DNA of 64,000 nucleotides, from assembly GCA_035268885.1 (NCBI GenBank), contig DATFKA010000008.1, positions 1-64,000 on the forward strand, read 5' to 3'. The position numbers and the translations under genes were made by a program. Below, piece by piece: positions 8,399 to 17,564 of this stretch; the stretch's first letter is position 1; each line of letters begins with the position of its first letter. Source of the stretch: DATFKA01 sp035268885. GTDB taxonomy: Bacteria; Bacteroidota; Bacteroidia; Chitinophagales; Saprospiraceae. Under the pieces are notes generated by a model that ran no database searches, was not told the origin of the DNA, and saw nothing but the letters and a program-made list of their open reading frames with translations.

Positions 8399-9754
8399 AT
8401 GCGTAAGCTTCTTATTTTACTCTTCGTGTCGACCGTGATGTCTACTTTGGCGAAAGCCGAAGGGATAATTAATATCTCTTTCAGGGTGAAGACGACTTTG
8501 CAAAGTGACAGCCTGCCCCTCATCGCTGCCACTAAAAACTGGGACAGTCGCAATAGCTTTATCCTGGATTTGACTAGTAATTCGAATTTTGGAAAAACAC
8601 TTCCCGCCGGCCTGCGCAAAGGCTGGGCCGTATTTTTACAGGCTAACGGTGCCTGGGGGTGGAATCTGGGTAACGGTAAAAATCGTTTGGATTACCTACC
8701 GACGCAAAAACAACGAATTAACGACGGCAAATGGCACGAGATTCAAATGGTCTTTCATCCGGAGATGGAAAGTGTCTGGTTGTACTTTGATCAAAAAGAA
8801 GTGGCCGTATACAATTTGGGTGATCTTCGGCCGGAAGAGATTCCCATTGGCTCAAATATCCAAGTAGGTGAATCTATAAAGGTGAAAAAACTGAAAGTAG
8901 AAGACGAGTGGAAGCGAAAGCTAAAAGCTCCGGATTCAAAACGCGAATTGAAGGTCGTAAGTTGGAATATTTGGCACGGTGGTCGTCATAACGGGATCGA
9001 AAAGGGAATAGGCCAGACCATAGCGGAACTAGCAGAGCAAGCTCCCGATATCATCCTGATGCAAGAGACCTACGGTTCCGGACCCATTATCGCCGACTCC
9101 TTGGGGATGACATTCTATCTCATTAGTTCTAATTTGTCCATCATGACTAAGCTGCCCATTATGGAGGTTTTTAGTCCCTGGGATGATTTTCGCTTAGGCG
9201 GGGCGGTCTTACAGACTGGATCCGATGACTATGTTACGGTCTTTGATGTCTGGTTAAGCGCCAGTCCCAGCACTGATCGAATGATACAAGAGGAGGTAGA
9301 TTACGATTATTTTGTCTCCCAGGAATTGCGCTCCCGGGGTAGAGAAGCACTGGATCTTTTTAAGTCAATTAAAACTTTGGGCTTGGTTCCTTTGCCAACG
9401 ATTATTGGTGGAGATATGAATAGTGGCTCTCATCTGGACTGGACACTGGCTAATGCCGGTCGGCACGGGGGGTACTTTTTGTCCTGGCCAGTAAGCAAAA
9501 CTTTTTACCGGAAGGGATACCAGGATACTTATCGACAGGTTTACCCCGATTCGGGTCAGCAGTTGGGCTATACCTGGTCAGCACGGTTTAAAGATGAGTT
9601 ACAGTACCGCATTGACTTTATTTATCAGGATGCACTGCACTGGCAAACCCACTCAGCCGGGGTCGAAGGGTACGCGAAAGGAGGCGACTGGCCAAGCGAC
9701 CATGCACTAATCTGGAGTGTTTTGAAGCGAAGAGTTTCAACCACTACCCCTTGA
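8399..9754 (+). CDS. secreted endonuclease/exonuclease/phosphatase-family protein with LamG-like domain
   Basis: 451 aa. A signal peptide (MRKLLILLFVSTVMSTLAKA) is followed by a concanavalin/LamG-like sandwich (about 20-150), then an EEP hydrolase domain. EEP motifs are present: VSWNIWHGG, the catalytic glutamate in QET, GGDMNSGSHLDW and the terminal SDHALIW with the catalytic histidine. Members cleave phosphodiester or phosphomonoester bonds (DNA, inositol phosphates, sphingomyelin); which one is used here cannot be told. The ATG at 8399 is preferred over GTG 8357 because it places the signal peptide at the N-terminus. Its stop abuts the pxpC stop. Confidence 0.85.
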   Translation: MRKLLILLFVSTVMSTLAKAEGIINISFRVKTTLQSDSLPLIAATKNWDSRNSFILDLTSNSNFGKTLPAGLRKGWAVFLQANGAWGWNLGNGKNRLDYLPTQKQRINDGKWHEIQMVFHPEMESVWLYFDQKEVAVYNLGDLRPEEIPIGSNIQVGESIKVKKLKVEDEWKRKLKAPDSKRELKVVSWNIWHGGRHNGIEKGIGQTIAELAEQAPDIILMQETYGSGPIIADSLGMTFYLISSNLSIMTKLPIMEVFSPWDDFRLGGAVLQTGSDDYVTVFDVWLSASPSTDRMIQEEVDYDYFVSQELRSRGREALDLFKSIKTLGLVPLPTIIGGDMNSGSHLDWTLANAGRHGGYFLSWPVSKTFYRKGYQDTYRQVYPDSGQQLGYTWSARFKDELQYRIDFIYQDALHWQTHSAGVEGYAKGGDWPSDHALIWSVLKRRVSTTTP

Positions 9755-10630
9755 TCAAGTATCTTTTAGTTGGAATCGCAGGTTATCACCAGGGCGTAAT
9801 TGGGCCATATGGTGCAGACTATCATTGCTCAGATTGGCCAACCTTGGGTAGCCGCCTACGGTTTGGGCATCGGCCATAAGTACAATGGCTTGACCCTGAT
9901 TGGTAATCTGGATCGTGCCGGGTACGATCCCCGAAGAAATATTTTCCTGCGGCCAGCTGTAATCTGGAATAGTGGGTTCTAAACGATAGCCCATTCGGTT
10001 TGAGCTGGGGGATACAGTATAGCTTTGCGCAAAAAAATGGGCTATGTAGGTATTGGGGAATAGTTCAAATTCCGGACCGGGTAGTAGCTTTAGCGTAGGC
10101 TCTTCTTTTGGTAAAGGATCGGGCCGCAGCATTCTGGGTTTGATAAACTGCTGGAATTTAATCTCGATCCGTTGACCTTTTTGCAATAGACTATCGGGAG
10201 TGAGTAATTTGACCTGCTGGGTAGCTAGACTGGCGCTGCCCAACCAGTTTCGCACAATCCATGCTCCACCAACTGCCAGGTAGGCGCGGCAGCCTTTCCG
10301 GGGTTTACCAAAACGCAGTATGTCGCCCGCCTGAATAGCAACCGTCTGATAGGTAGGAAGGGGCTGACCATTCAATTCAGCGGAAAGATCTGCTCCCGTT
10401 AGGGCGATTTGTGCTCCCTGCTCGAAAATTAATTTTGGGCCAAGCAGGGTGATTTCTAATACCGGCTCGGTTAGGGCATTGCCCACGAGGTAATTCGCCT
10501 GAATGGCGGAGCGCCGGTCCAGCGCGCCGCCCAAAGGAATACCCTGTGCCTGGTAGCCGGGGCGTCCTAAATCCTGGAGGGTGGTTTGTAAACCTGCTTG
10601 ATCAACGTAGATGAGTATTTTATCGGGCAT
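9755..10630 (-). CDS. pxpC: 5-oxoprolinase subunit PxpC (biotin-dependent carboxyltransferase-like)
   Basis: 291 aa. Subunit of the ATP-dependent PxpABC 5-oxoprolinase, which opens pyroglutamate to glutamate. It shows the KipA/urea-amidolyase-C signatures: LQDLGRPGYQAQGIPLGGALD near the N-terminus, then GAQIALTGADLSAELNG, and the C-terminal SSGIVPGTIQITNQGQAIVLMADAQT-type segment with GGYP. Last gene of the minus-strand pxp operon, 7 bp downstream of pxpB. Confidence 0.92.
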   Translation of the reverse strand: MPDKILIYVDQAGLQTTLQDLGRPGYQAQGIPLGGALDRRSAIQANYLVGNALTEPVLEITLLGPKLIFEQGAQIALTGADLSAELNGQPLPTYQTVAIQAGDILRFGKPRKGCRAYLAVGGAWIVRNWLGSASLATQQVKLLTPDSLLQKGQRIEIKFQQFIKPRMLRPDPLPKEEPTLKLLPGPEFELFPNTYIAHFFAQSYTVSPSSNRMGYRLEPTIPDYSWPQENISSGIVPGTIQITNQGQAIVLMADAQTVGGYPRLANLSNDSLHHMAQLRPGDNLRFQLKDT

Positions 10631-10637
10631 ACTTTTC

Positions 10638-11354
10638 TTATTTTTGCTGGAGAGAGCTCCAGTCGAATTGCTGCTGCTCTATTTGTGTCTGTAATCGATT
10701 GTATTCTTCCTCGTCAATGGAATAGAATTGTACCTGGTCTCCGGCTTGAAATAAAAAAATATCCTCTTGCATTGGACGAAAGGGCGAGATGGGGGTACGA
10801 CCAATCAACTGCCAGCCACCCGGGATTTCGTTCGGATAAATACCCGTTTGGGCGCCGGCCAGCCCTACCGACCGGGCGGGTACTGTTAATCGGGGCTCCC
10901 GTTTGCGTGCAATGTGCAGTGCTTTGGGTAGCCGCCCCATAAAAGCGAATCCGGGTGAAAAGCCCAGCATATAAACCTGAAAAGCGGATTGGGTGTGCCA
11001 TTCGATCACTTCTGGCCAGTCCAGCTCCAATAAATCCATGACTTGTGCTTTATCCAGAGCAAATGGATCCGCGTAGCAGACTGGAATCCGCAGTTGTCGC
11101 TGCCCTTGCTCATGGTCTGCTGCCGGTTGATCGGCTAGTTGTCTAATTTCTTCGATGGTCTGTTTTACCTGTGGAAGTGGTTGCTCAAATACAAGGGTCA
11201 GGCTAGCGTAAGCAGGTATAAAGTGAGACAGACCAGAAAGCTTTGCCGCCCGTATCCGCGCTTCCCAGGATTGGACCAGACGATTGATCTCGGGATCAAT
11301 TTCTTGCTCAAAATTCAGTAATAGTGCCGATTCGCCGTAAGGAATGATTTGCAT
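10638..11354 (-). CDS. pxpB: 5-oxoprolinase subunit PxpB (KipI family)
   Basis: 238 aa. Partner of PxpC in 5-oxoprolinase; the family also includes the sporulation kinase inhibitor KipI. Conserved features include YGESALLLNF at the start, HTQSAFQVYMLGFSPGFAFMG in the middle and the PARSVGLAGAQTGIYP-type block, ending with GGWQLIGRTP. It follows pxpA with a 2-bp gap and precedes pxpC by 7 bp, so the three are co-transcribed. Confidence 0.92.
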   Translation of the reverse strand: MQIIPYGESALLLNFEQEIDPEINRLVQSWEARIRAAKLSGLSHFIPAYASLTLVFEQPLPQVKQTIEEIRQLADQPAADHEQGQRQLRIPVCYADPFALDKAQVMDLLELDWPEVIEWHTQSAFQVYMLGFSPGFAFMGRLPKALHIARKREPRLTVPARSVGLAGAQTGIYPNEIPGGWQLIGRTPISPFRPMQEDIFLFQAGDQVQFYSIDEEEYNRLQTQIEQQQFDWSSLQQK

Positions 11355-11356
11355 AT

Positions 11357-12115
11357 TTAAAATGGCTTTTTTGAGATGCCGGCTTTCGCCAAAATACTCG
11401 TAATACTTGCCAATAGACTTTCTACCTTGGGGTTGTCACCGTGAATACAAATACTATCGGCCTGTAGACTCAGGGTACTCCCATCGTAAGCTTCGACTTG
11501 CTGATCGCGCGCAATGGAGAGTACCTGTTGTGCAACTACTTCCGGATTTTCAAGTACTGAATACTGTTTATTTCTTGAGCGAAGTTTACCATCTGCTTCG
11601 TAACGCCTATCTGCAAAGGCTTCAGCGATAAAGCGTCCTCCTTTTCTTTCAACGATTTCCCGAAGGTGGCTACCCGCCAGTCCCATAATAGCGAGCTCTT
11701 TATCCATGGATAAAATAGCTTCAATCACGGTTTCGGCCTCGGAGTGATCCCGGGCCATTTTGTTATACAGGGCGCCGTGGGGTTTGACGAAGTGCAATTG
11801 TCCACCGAGGCTTTCCGTTAAGCCTTTGACTGCGGCAATTTGATAGCGAATAATGGCTTTTAATTCTTCGGCTGGAATTTGCATTGCTCTACGGCCAAAG
11901 CCCATCAAATCGGGATAACCTGGGTGTGCGCCGATTTGTACCTGGTGTTTAATGGCAGCTTTAATGGTGTCCTGGATGTGTAATGGATCGCCGCCGTGAA
12001 ATCCACAGGCAATATTAGCGGAAGTGATCAGGGGAAATACGATAGCGTCATTCCCAATGCGATAGCGGCCGTAACTTTCTCCCAGGTCGCAATTGATATC
12101 AATGGATAAACTCAT
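11357..12115 (-). CDS. pxpA: 5-oxoprolinase subunit PxpA (LamB/YcsF family)
   Basis: 252 aa. Subunit of PxpABC, with a polysaccharide-deacetylase-like barrel. The N-terminus IDINCDLGESYGRY and the blocks SANIACGFHGGDP and GAHPGYPDLMGFGRR are family hallmarks, as is VKPHGALYNKM. Its ATG overlaps the stop of the upstream oxidase gene in an ATGA arrangement (12112-12115), a sign of translational coupling. Confidence 0.94.
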   Translation of the reverse strand: MSLSIDINCDLGESYGRYRIGNDAIVFPLITSANIACGFHGGDPLHIQDTIKAAIKHQVQIGAHPGYPDLMGFGRRAMQIPAEELKAIIRYQIAAVKGLTESLGGQLHFVKPHGALYNKMARDHSEAETVIEAILSMDKELAIMGLAGSHLREIVERKGGRFIAEAFADRRYEADGKLRSRNKQYSVLENPEVVAQQVLSIARDQQVEAYDGSTLSLQADSICIHGDNPKVESLLASITSILAKAGISKKPF

Positions 12116-13167
12116 AAAACAGGTCTTGTTTTTTTTACGAAAGTAGCATCTAACTCTCCCAGGCTGGAGACACCGGCTAATTGCATATTCCTATGCAGTT
12201 CTTCCTGGAGGATGTCAATCACCCGGACGATACCCGATTCCTGTCCCAGACTCAAACCATATAGAAAAGGGCGTCCAATACCGACGGCCGTAGCGCCCAG
12301 GGCTAGCGCCTTGAGTATATCGGTGCCACGTCGGAAACCACCATCAATCAGAACGGGCAGGGAAGCACCGACCTCTGCGACGATTTCTTCCAGGCATTCG
12401 ATGGTACTCAGGTTGCTGTCGAGTTGCCGGGCACCGTGGTTAGAGATGTAGATGCCATCCACACCATATTGCCGGGCCAGACGAGCATCTTCGAAGCGCA
12501 TCAGGCCCTTTAGTACAATCTTCATCTGACTAAAGCTACGAATCCAGGGGATGATTTCCCAGGTCATTCCGGGATCGTGTACGGAGTCATAAAGGGAATA
12601 CCCAGGAAGATTAGCCAGCTGGCCATCGTCACCAAATATCTCCTCAATCAGCGGGCGAGCGTTCGTACCCCGGTTGCCCAGCACGGGCACATCCGTTGTA
12701 ATCACCAAGACTTTTGCACCGGCCCTTTCAGCTTGTTGAATAAGTTGTTTGGTGATGTTCCGCCTGGTGGTTGGATAGAGTTGAAACCAGGGCTTTCCCC
12801 TGGGGAAAGAAGCAGCAATTTCTGAGTAGGCAACATTAGTCACGGTAGAAGCCAGCATCAGTTGATTTTTTTGGGCGCAAGCCCGGGCCGTATGCAAAGC
12901 CCCCTGCGGCGCAAATAGTTTCTGAAAGCCGACCGGAGCCATAAAAAAGGGGCGGGGCCAGGTTTCGCCAAAGAGCGTACACTGCAGATCGATCTTACGC
13001 ACATCCACCAGTCGCCGGGGTCTAATCTGATATAGACCGAAAGCCTGCTCATTGCGGCGTAGGGTCAGCTGATCATCGGAGCCTCCCGCCAGATACCGAT
13101 AATGTGCTTTGGAAAGTTGCTGCCGGGTAGCTTCCTTGAGATCGTTTATGGAGGCGTATTGCTGCAT
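12112..13167 (-). CDS. FMN-dependent alpha-hydroxy-acid oxidase/dehydrogenase
   Basis: 351 aa. TIM-barrel flavoenzyme of the glycolate oxidase/lactate oxidase/LldD family, oxidising an L-2-hydroxy acid to a 2-oxo acid. The active-site block ISNHGARQLD contains the catalytic His-Gly-x-Arg, followed by the phosphate-binding PVLIDGGFRRGTDILKALALGA. There is no long membrane-insertion loop, so it is probably soluble. The 4-bp overlap with pxpA makes this the upstream member of the 5-oxoproline operon. Whether it is an oxidase (O2) or a dehydrogenase cannot be decided here. Confidence 0.9.
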   Translation of the reverse strand: MQQYASINDLKEATRQQLSKAHYRYLAGGSDDQLTLRRNEQAFGLYQIRPRRLVDVRKIDLQCTLFGETWPRPFFMAPVGFQKLFAPQGALHTARACAQKNQLMLASTVTNVAYSEIAASFPRGKPWFQLYPTTRRNITKQLIQQAERAGAKVLVITTDVPVLGNRGTNARPLIEEIFGDDGQLANLPGYSLYDSVHDPGMTWEIIPWIRSFSQMKIVLKGLMRFEDARLARQYGVDGIYISNHGARQLDSNLSTIECLEEIVAEVGASLPVLIDGGFRRGTDILKALALGATAVGIGRPFLYGLSLGQESGIVRVIDILQEELHRNMQLAGVSSLGELDATFVKKTRPVL

Positions 13168-13228
13168 GAGTAAATTTGTGCTTATTATTCAATATAAACA
13201 TTCCGCATAGATTCCAAAAACAACTTCA

Positions 13229-14029
13229 TTATTTTGAGGCCTGGAATTTCAGAATAGAAACGAAAAATACACCACCAATAATGTTACCCAGGGTAGCCCA
13301 GAATTGTGTAGAAATATAATCCATGAATCCAATTTTATCCGATACAATAGCTCCGGCGAATATCTCCGTTGATCCTACAATACAGTGATGTAAGGAGCCG
13401 ATACCAATGGCACTGGTAATCAGGAAAACAATGAAAATGCGACTGATGGTCTCTTGTGAGGAAGTAACCAGCCAAGATAATAAGCCCATGAGCCAACCCG
13501 CCAACAATCCACTACCCAGAATAATGAAACCTTTAATTTCGATCAAGTGCAGGGCGATATCCTCCAGGGCATGGTGACTAAGGATTTGAAGTCTTGGTCC
13601 GAGCCAAACAATCAGGCCACCAATAACGAAGCCACCAATGATGTTTCCACTATAAATAATGCCCCAGGTTTTTGCCAGATTTGCGAGAGATTCTTTGCCG
13701 TCCAGTACGGGGAATACCGCCAGTGTGGTGTGTTCGGTAAACAGGGCAGAACGACCGAGTACCACGAATAAGAAACCCACCGGATAAGTCACGGCCATGA
13801 TGACCTGCATGACCTCCTTTGAGGCTTTGGGTTCAAACATGGTGTAGAGTATGGCCATGATGAGCAAGCTGAAGCCCAAATCCATCCCAGCGGTAAAGGC
13901 GGAAAAGAAAAGACTACGCCCGCTTCTTTTGTACTCTTCCGCCCCTTCTTCAATCTGTTGTTCGGTGATCTGCTCGAGGGTTTTGGGACGGTTGGGATCC
14001 TTTTTTCTTTTGTTTCTAAATCCTAGCAT
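13229..14029 (-). CDS. formate/nitrite transporter family protein (YfdC-like)
   Basis: 266 aa. A charged ~45-residue N-terminus is followed by six predicted transmembrane helices with FNT-family features (FSAFTAGMDLGFSLLIMA, SGNIIGGFVIGGLIV, GSLHHCIVGSTEIFAGA). FNT proteins are pentameric channels for small anions such as formate, nitrite, hydrosulfide or lactate. It lies 61 bp upstream of the hydroxy-acid oxidase on the same strand, so a small carboxylate such as lactate or glycolate is a plausible cargo; that is inference. Confidence 0.85.
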   Translation of the reverse strand: MLGFRNKRKKDPNRPKTLEQITEQQIEEGAEEYKRSGRSLFFSAFTAGMDLGFSLLIMAILYTMFEPKASKEVMQVIMAVTYPVGFLFVVLGRSALFTEHTTLAVFPVLDGKESLANLAKTWGIIYSGNIIGGFVIGGLIVWLGPRLQILSHHALEDIALHLIEIKGFIILGSGLLAGWLMGLLSWLVTSSQETISRIFIVFLITSAIGIGSLHHCIVGSTEIFAGAIVSDKIGFMDYISTQFWATLGNIIGGVFFVSILKFQASK

Positions 14030-14092
14030 ATATTATAGTTGTGTTTATTGATTTGGGCTAAACAAGCAGGGCTTGCCGCCGTTCTAGAGGTG

Positions 14093-14674
14093 ATGAAAAA
14101 AATGAATGTACAGTTTAAACATATAGATCAGACCTTTGTGCGCGATTGCTTCCTGGAAGCATTAAAGGGCTTCCCACAATTGGCGGATCACGAAATTATT
14201 TTGCAACAAAGGTCCGTCGCTGCAACGAATATGCGCGCGCAACCCGTTCTGGACTTTCGCTTCTTCAGACGTGCGCGCCGCGCCTATAAAATTGAGATCA
14301 GCAACCACCCAAATTTTGCCGAATACCTGACGCTGGAGGACCTTCCCGCCGAAGTACTAGTGGGCTGGTTTGCACACGAACTGGGACACGTCATGGATTA
14401 CCTGGAGCGCAGCGCCTGGAATATGATCAAGTTTGCCCTGGGCTATTGGTTCTTTTTTAATTTTCGGGTGGGTGCGGAACGCAAAGCGGATATTTACGCT
14501 ATTCAGCAGGGCTTCGCCAGGGAAGTGATGGCGACCAAAAAATATATTCTGGAGCAGTCCAGTCTGCCCAATCGCTATAAAGAGCGAATTGACCGCTATT
14601 ATCTTTCTCCGGATGAAGTAGCCATCATGGTCGATCAGCCCGATGATGACCTGACGATTGATCAGGCACTTTAG
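14093..14674 (+). CDS. small metallopeptidase-like protein with HExxH motif
   Basis: 193 aa. No named family recognised. FAHELGHVMDY contains an HExxH zinc site, and about 40 residues later VGAERKADIYAIQ offers a glutamate in the position of a gluzincin third ligand. One short hydrophobic segment (MIKFALGYWFFFNF) lies between them. There is no signal peptide. The start at ATG 14093 is preferred over TTG 14039, which would add 18 unlikely residues. Its TAG stop overlaps the TAA stop of the convergent GH3 gene (shared bases 14672-14673). Confidence 0.6.
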   Translation: MKKMNVQFKHIDQTFVRDCFLEALKGFPQLADHEIILQQRSVAATNMRAQPVLDFRFFRRARRAYKIEISNHPNFAEYLTLEDLPAEVLVGWFAHELGHVMDYLERSAWNMIKFALGYWFFFNFRVGAERKADIYAIQQGFAREVMATKKYILEQSSLPNRYKERIDRYYLSPDEVAIMVDQPDDDLTIDQAL

Positions 14675-16197
14675 GCCTGTGCTTTTGCAAAATCCAGCAA
14701 CTCCTGCATCATCTCTGCTTTCATTATTTTTGGGATTTTGATTTGCCCCCCTTTTTTCTTTTTGGTTTCTAGCCAGTTGTAAATAACCTCAGTCGGCATC
14801 GTATTTACTTTCACGTCTTTCAGGGCTTTGCTCCGGGCTACGCCGTAGTTTTTATTGATATCCTTTAGCGTAGCATCTAGCTTCTCCAGTATGGCTGCTT
14901 CATCTTTGGATTCTGTACCGATCACCCACTGATGGTAGAAGTTGTCGTCTTCATCCTTTATGGCCGCTACGGAGAATTCTTTAATATCAATACCCATCTC
15001 TTTTTCAACGGCTTCTATTGCCCGATTCATTTTATCTTCGGATAGCTGAGAACCCACTACGTTCAGGAAATACTTTGTACGGCCGGAAATGCGCATTTCC
15101 ATCGCTTCGAGGTCGGTAAAACGGATGGTGTCACCAATCATATACCGCCAGGCACCGGCCGGGGTAGAAATAATCATGGCGTAATCTTTATCTTCTTCTA
15201 CCTGCCCAATGGTGAGCACTTTGGGTTTTTCCAGTAAGTTTCCTGTCTCGTCAAAGCCATCTTCATCGAAGGGGATAAATTCGTAAAAGATATCGTGGTT
15301 GATGGCGAGTTTCATATGCAGGGTATCCGGTCTGGCGGTATAGGCAAAAAAGCCTTCGGAAGCCAGATAAGTGTCCAGATAGGTCAGCGGTTTAGCCGTT
15401 AGTTTTTCAAAAGTTTGCCGGTAGGGCTCAAAAGCTACGCCGCCGGATAGATAAAGCTGCAAATCGGGCCAGATATCGTGGATGGTGTCCAGCTGGTGTC
15501 GCTCGATAATTTTTTCCATCATCATACTTACCCAGGAAGGAATGCCGGCGATGGCACCAATGTCCCAATTGGGGGCTTCTTTGGCGATCTCTTCGACCCG
15601 GACGTCCCAGTCGTCGATGGCGGCAATCTCCTTACCTGGGCGGTAAAAACCACCAAACCAGGGAGGGAGATTACTGGAGTTAATACCGCTGATCTCTCCT
15701 TCGAGATGGCCGTAATTATGCTCGTCCAGATTGGCGGAGCTACTCAGCAGGAGTACTTCTTTTTCAAAGAGTTCGTTGGGAAAGTCGAATTTAGAGAGGC
15801 TCAGTGCCTGCGATACGCCTACCGCCCGGAAGCTGGAGAGCATATCATCGGTTACCGGAATGCGCTTACTTTTATTGCTGGTGGTTCCGCTGGTTAGTGC
15901 AAAGTAGGAGGGTTTTCCCGGCCAGGAGATATTGGGCAGCTTTTGTTGTTGTTGCCACCATTCGGGATTCATTTTCTGATAATCAAAAAGAGGGATGGCC
16001 TTCTGGTAGACTTGAATCAGGTCTTCTGCTTCCAGCAGTTCTTCAAAGCCGTAATAGATACCAAAAGCGGTTGCCTTGGCCTTTTGCAGTAATTTTCGTA
16101 ATTGTTGTTCCTGCAATTGAGCCGGGCTTTGATCTTCGGTATTAAGACGACTGCCCAGCTCAATAGCCGATTTGATAATTTGTCCGAGTATGGCCAT
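14671..16197 (-). CDS. GH3-family acyl-acid amido synthetase
   Basis: 508 aa. ANL-superfamily adenylating enzyme related to plant GH3 auxin-responsive proteins, which conjugate carboxylic acids to amino acids via an acyl-adenylate. Visible motifs: the ATP-binding loop FALTSGTTSNKSKRIPVT, the adenylate-site YLASEGFFA and the GDTIRFTD hinge region. Bacterial substrates are largely unknown. The frame is open to 16386, but the upstream 63 codons lie over the 3' part of the pfkB gene. The ATG at 16197 gives the family length. It sits 49 bp after pfkB on the same strand, so co-transcription is likely. Confidence 0.88.
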   Translation of the reverse strand: MAILGQIIKSAIELGSRLNTEDQSPAQLQEQQLRKLLQKAKATAFGIYYGFEELLEAEDLIQVYQKAIPLFDYQKMNPEWWQQQQKLPNISWPGKPSYFALTSGTTSNKSKRIPVTDDMLSSFRAVGVSQALSLSKFDFPNELFEKEVLLLSSSANLDEHNYGHLEGEISGINSSNLPPWFGGFYRPGKEIAAIDDWDVRVEEIAKEAPNWDIGAIAGIPSWVSMMMEKIIERHQLDTIHDIWPDLQLYLSGGVAFEPYRQTFEKLTAKPLTYLDTYLASEGFFAYTARPDTLHMKLAINHDIFYEFIPFDEDGFDETGNLLEKPKVLTIGQVEEDKDYAMIISTPAGAWRYMIGDTIRFTDLEAMEMRISGRTKYFLNVVGSQLSEDKMNRAIEAVEKEMGIDIKEFSVAAIKDEDDNFYHQWVIGTESKDEAAILEKLDATLKDINKNYGVARSKALKDVKVNTMPTEVIYNWLETKKKKGGQIKIPKIMKAEMMQELLDFAKAQA

Positions 16198-16246
16198 GTG
16201 TTTTCTAATAAAACCACAGCTTATATCCGGATGTTCGTCGCCGGAA

Positions 16247-17176
16247 TTAAATATCGGCCTCGATACCACTAAAATTAACCAGGTCGACGAAGCGCTGCAA
16301 GCGTTTTTTGATGAGTTCGGAGTCCAGTTCCAGCATTTTTTCGATACTGAATTTCTCCACACAGAAAGAGGCCATAGCCGAGCCAAAGATGATTCCTTTC
16401 TTCAAGTTGTCGAAAGAGAAATCCCCGGTCTTAGCCACATAGCCCATCAATCCGCCGGCGAAGGTGTCGCCTGCACCCGTGGGGTCAAATACTTCGGCTA
16501 GAGGTAGGGCGGGGGCGAAAAAGATATGTTTCCCTTCGAAGAGCAGGGCTCCGTGCTCTCCTTTTTTGATGACCAGTTGTTTGGGCCCCATTTTATGTAT
16601 TTTTTCGGCTGCTTTTACCAGCGAGTATTCACCGGATAGCTGTCGGGCTTCTTCATCATTGATGAGTAGGGCATCTACTTTTTGAATAACTTCCATCAGG
16701 TTGTCCAGGGCATTATCCATCCAGAAGTTCATGGTATCCATGGCCAGGAATTTGGGAGGACGCTCGAGTTGCTCGATCACGCGCATCTGTACGGCGGGCG
16801 TCAGGTTACCCAGCATGACGTATTCTGATTTCTTGTAGGGTTCTGGTAGGACAGGGTCGAAATCGGCCAGCACATTGAGTTGTGTATCCAGCGTATCGCG
16901 GCTATTCATATCGATGTGATATTTTCCGGCCCAGAAGAAAGATTTCTCCCCTTGTTTAATCTGCAGGCCTGCCAGGTCAATCCCCCGTTTTTTCATTTCT
17001 TCCAGGGTCGCCTGTGGGAAGTCATCGCCCACCACGGAGACCAGGCGAATATCATTAGTCAGGTAAGAGGCAGCCAGCGTGATGTAAGTGGCGGCGCCAC
17101 CCACGGCTTTTTCGGCATGCCCAAAGGGGGTCTGGATATCATCAAAGGCAACGGTTCCTACGGCAAGTAAACTCAT
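16247..17176 (-). CDS. PfkB-family carbohydrate kinase
   Basis: 309 aa. Ribokinase-fold sugar or nucleoside kinase. The C-terminal signature DPTGAGDTFAGGL supplies the anion hole and catalytic Asp; an N-terminal GGAATY block fits the substrate-binding glycines. LLINDEEARQLSG is also typical. The substrate is not assignable from sequence. First gene of a likely two-gene unit with the GH3 gene downstream. Confidence 0.88.
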   Translation of the reverse strand: MSLLAVGTVAFDDIQTPFGHAEKAVGGAATYITLAASYLTNDIRLVSVVGDDFPQATLEEMKKRGIDLAGLQIKQGEKSFFWAGKYHIDMNSRDTLDTQLNVLADFDPVLPEPYKKSEYVMLGNLTPAVQMRVIEQLERPPKFLAMDTMNFWMDNALDNLMEVIQKVDALLINDEEARQLSGEYSLVKAAEKIHKMGPKQLVIKKGEHGALLFEGKHIFFAPALPLAEVFDPTGAGDTFAGGLMGYVAKTGDFSFDNLKKGIIFGSAMASFCVEKFSIEKMLELDSELIKKRLQRFVDLVNFSGIEADI

Positions 17177-17315
17177 GGATAAATTTTTTTAAAAATTCTC
17201 TCGCAAATATTGCACTTTATTTCTAAATGCCATAGATTTGCACTCGCCTTTTGAAAGTAAAAGGTCGGAAATATGTCAAATCTCTTCAGATGAGATTTTA
17301 TTTCCATTATCACAG

Positions 17316-17389
17316 GCCTCTTTAGCTCAGCTGGTTAGAGCGGCGGACTGTTAATCCGTAGGTCCTTGGTTCGAGTCCAAGAAGAGGCG
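17316..17389 (+). tRNA. tRNA-Asn (GTT)
   Basis: 74 bases fold as a cloverleaf. The acceptor GCCTCTT pairs with AAGAGGC, with G as discriminator. The D-loop is AGCTCAGCTGGTTAGAG, the anticodon GTT is at 17350-17352, and the T-arm contains GGTTCGAGTCC. CCA is not encoded. It lies 5 bp upstream of tRNA-Val. Confidence 0.97.
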
Positions 17390-17394
17390 CTTTC

Positions 17395-17469
17395 GGGCGA
17401 TTAGCTCAGTTGGTTCAGAGCACCTGGTTTACACCCAGGGGGTCGGGAGTTCGAGTCTCTCATCGCCCA
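17395..17469 (+). tRNA. tRNA-Val (TAC)
   Basis: 75 bases. The acceptor GGGCGAT pairs with ATCGCCC, with discriminator A. The anticodon stem CCTGG/CCAGG encloses the loop with TAC at 17430-17432, and the T-arm is GTTCGAGTC. CCA is not encoded. The 3' end borders a decayed integrase, so this gene may once have served as an attachment site. Confidence 0.97.
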
Positions 17470-17473
17470 CAAG

Positions 17474-17516
17474 AAAAGTCTCAAATTATTGTATTGCAAT
17501 AGTTTGGGACTTTTTT
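17474..17516 (+). terminator. intrinsic terminator of the tRNA pair
   Basis: AAAAGTCTCAAA pairs with TTTGGGACTTTT (one G-T pair) and runs into a T-tract at 17511-17516. Placed 4 bp after tRNA-Val. Confidence 0.75.
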
Positions 17517-17564
17517 GTTGTTGGAGGATACCGCTTCTACTTCACTATAATACCTCGACAAAAT

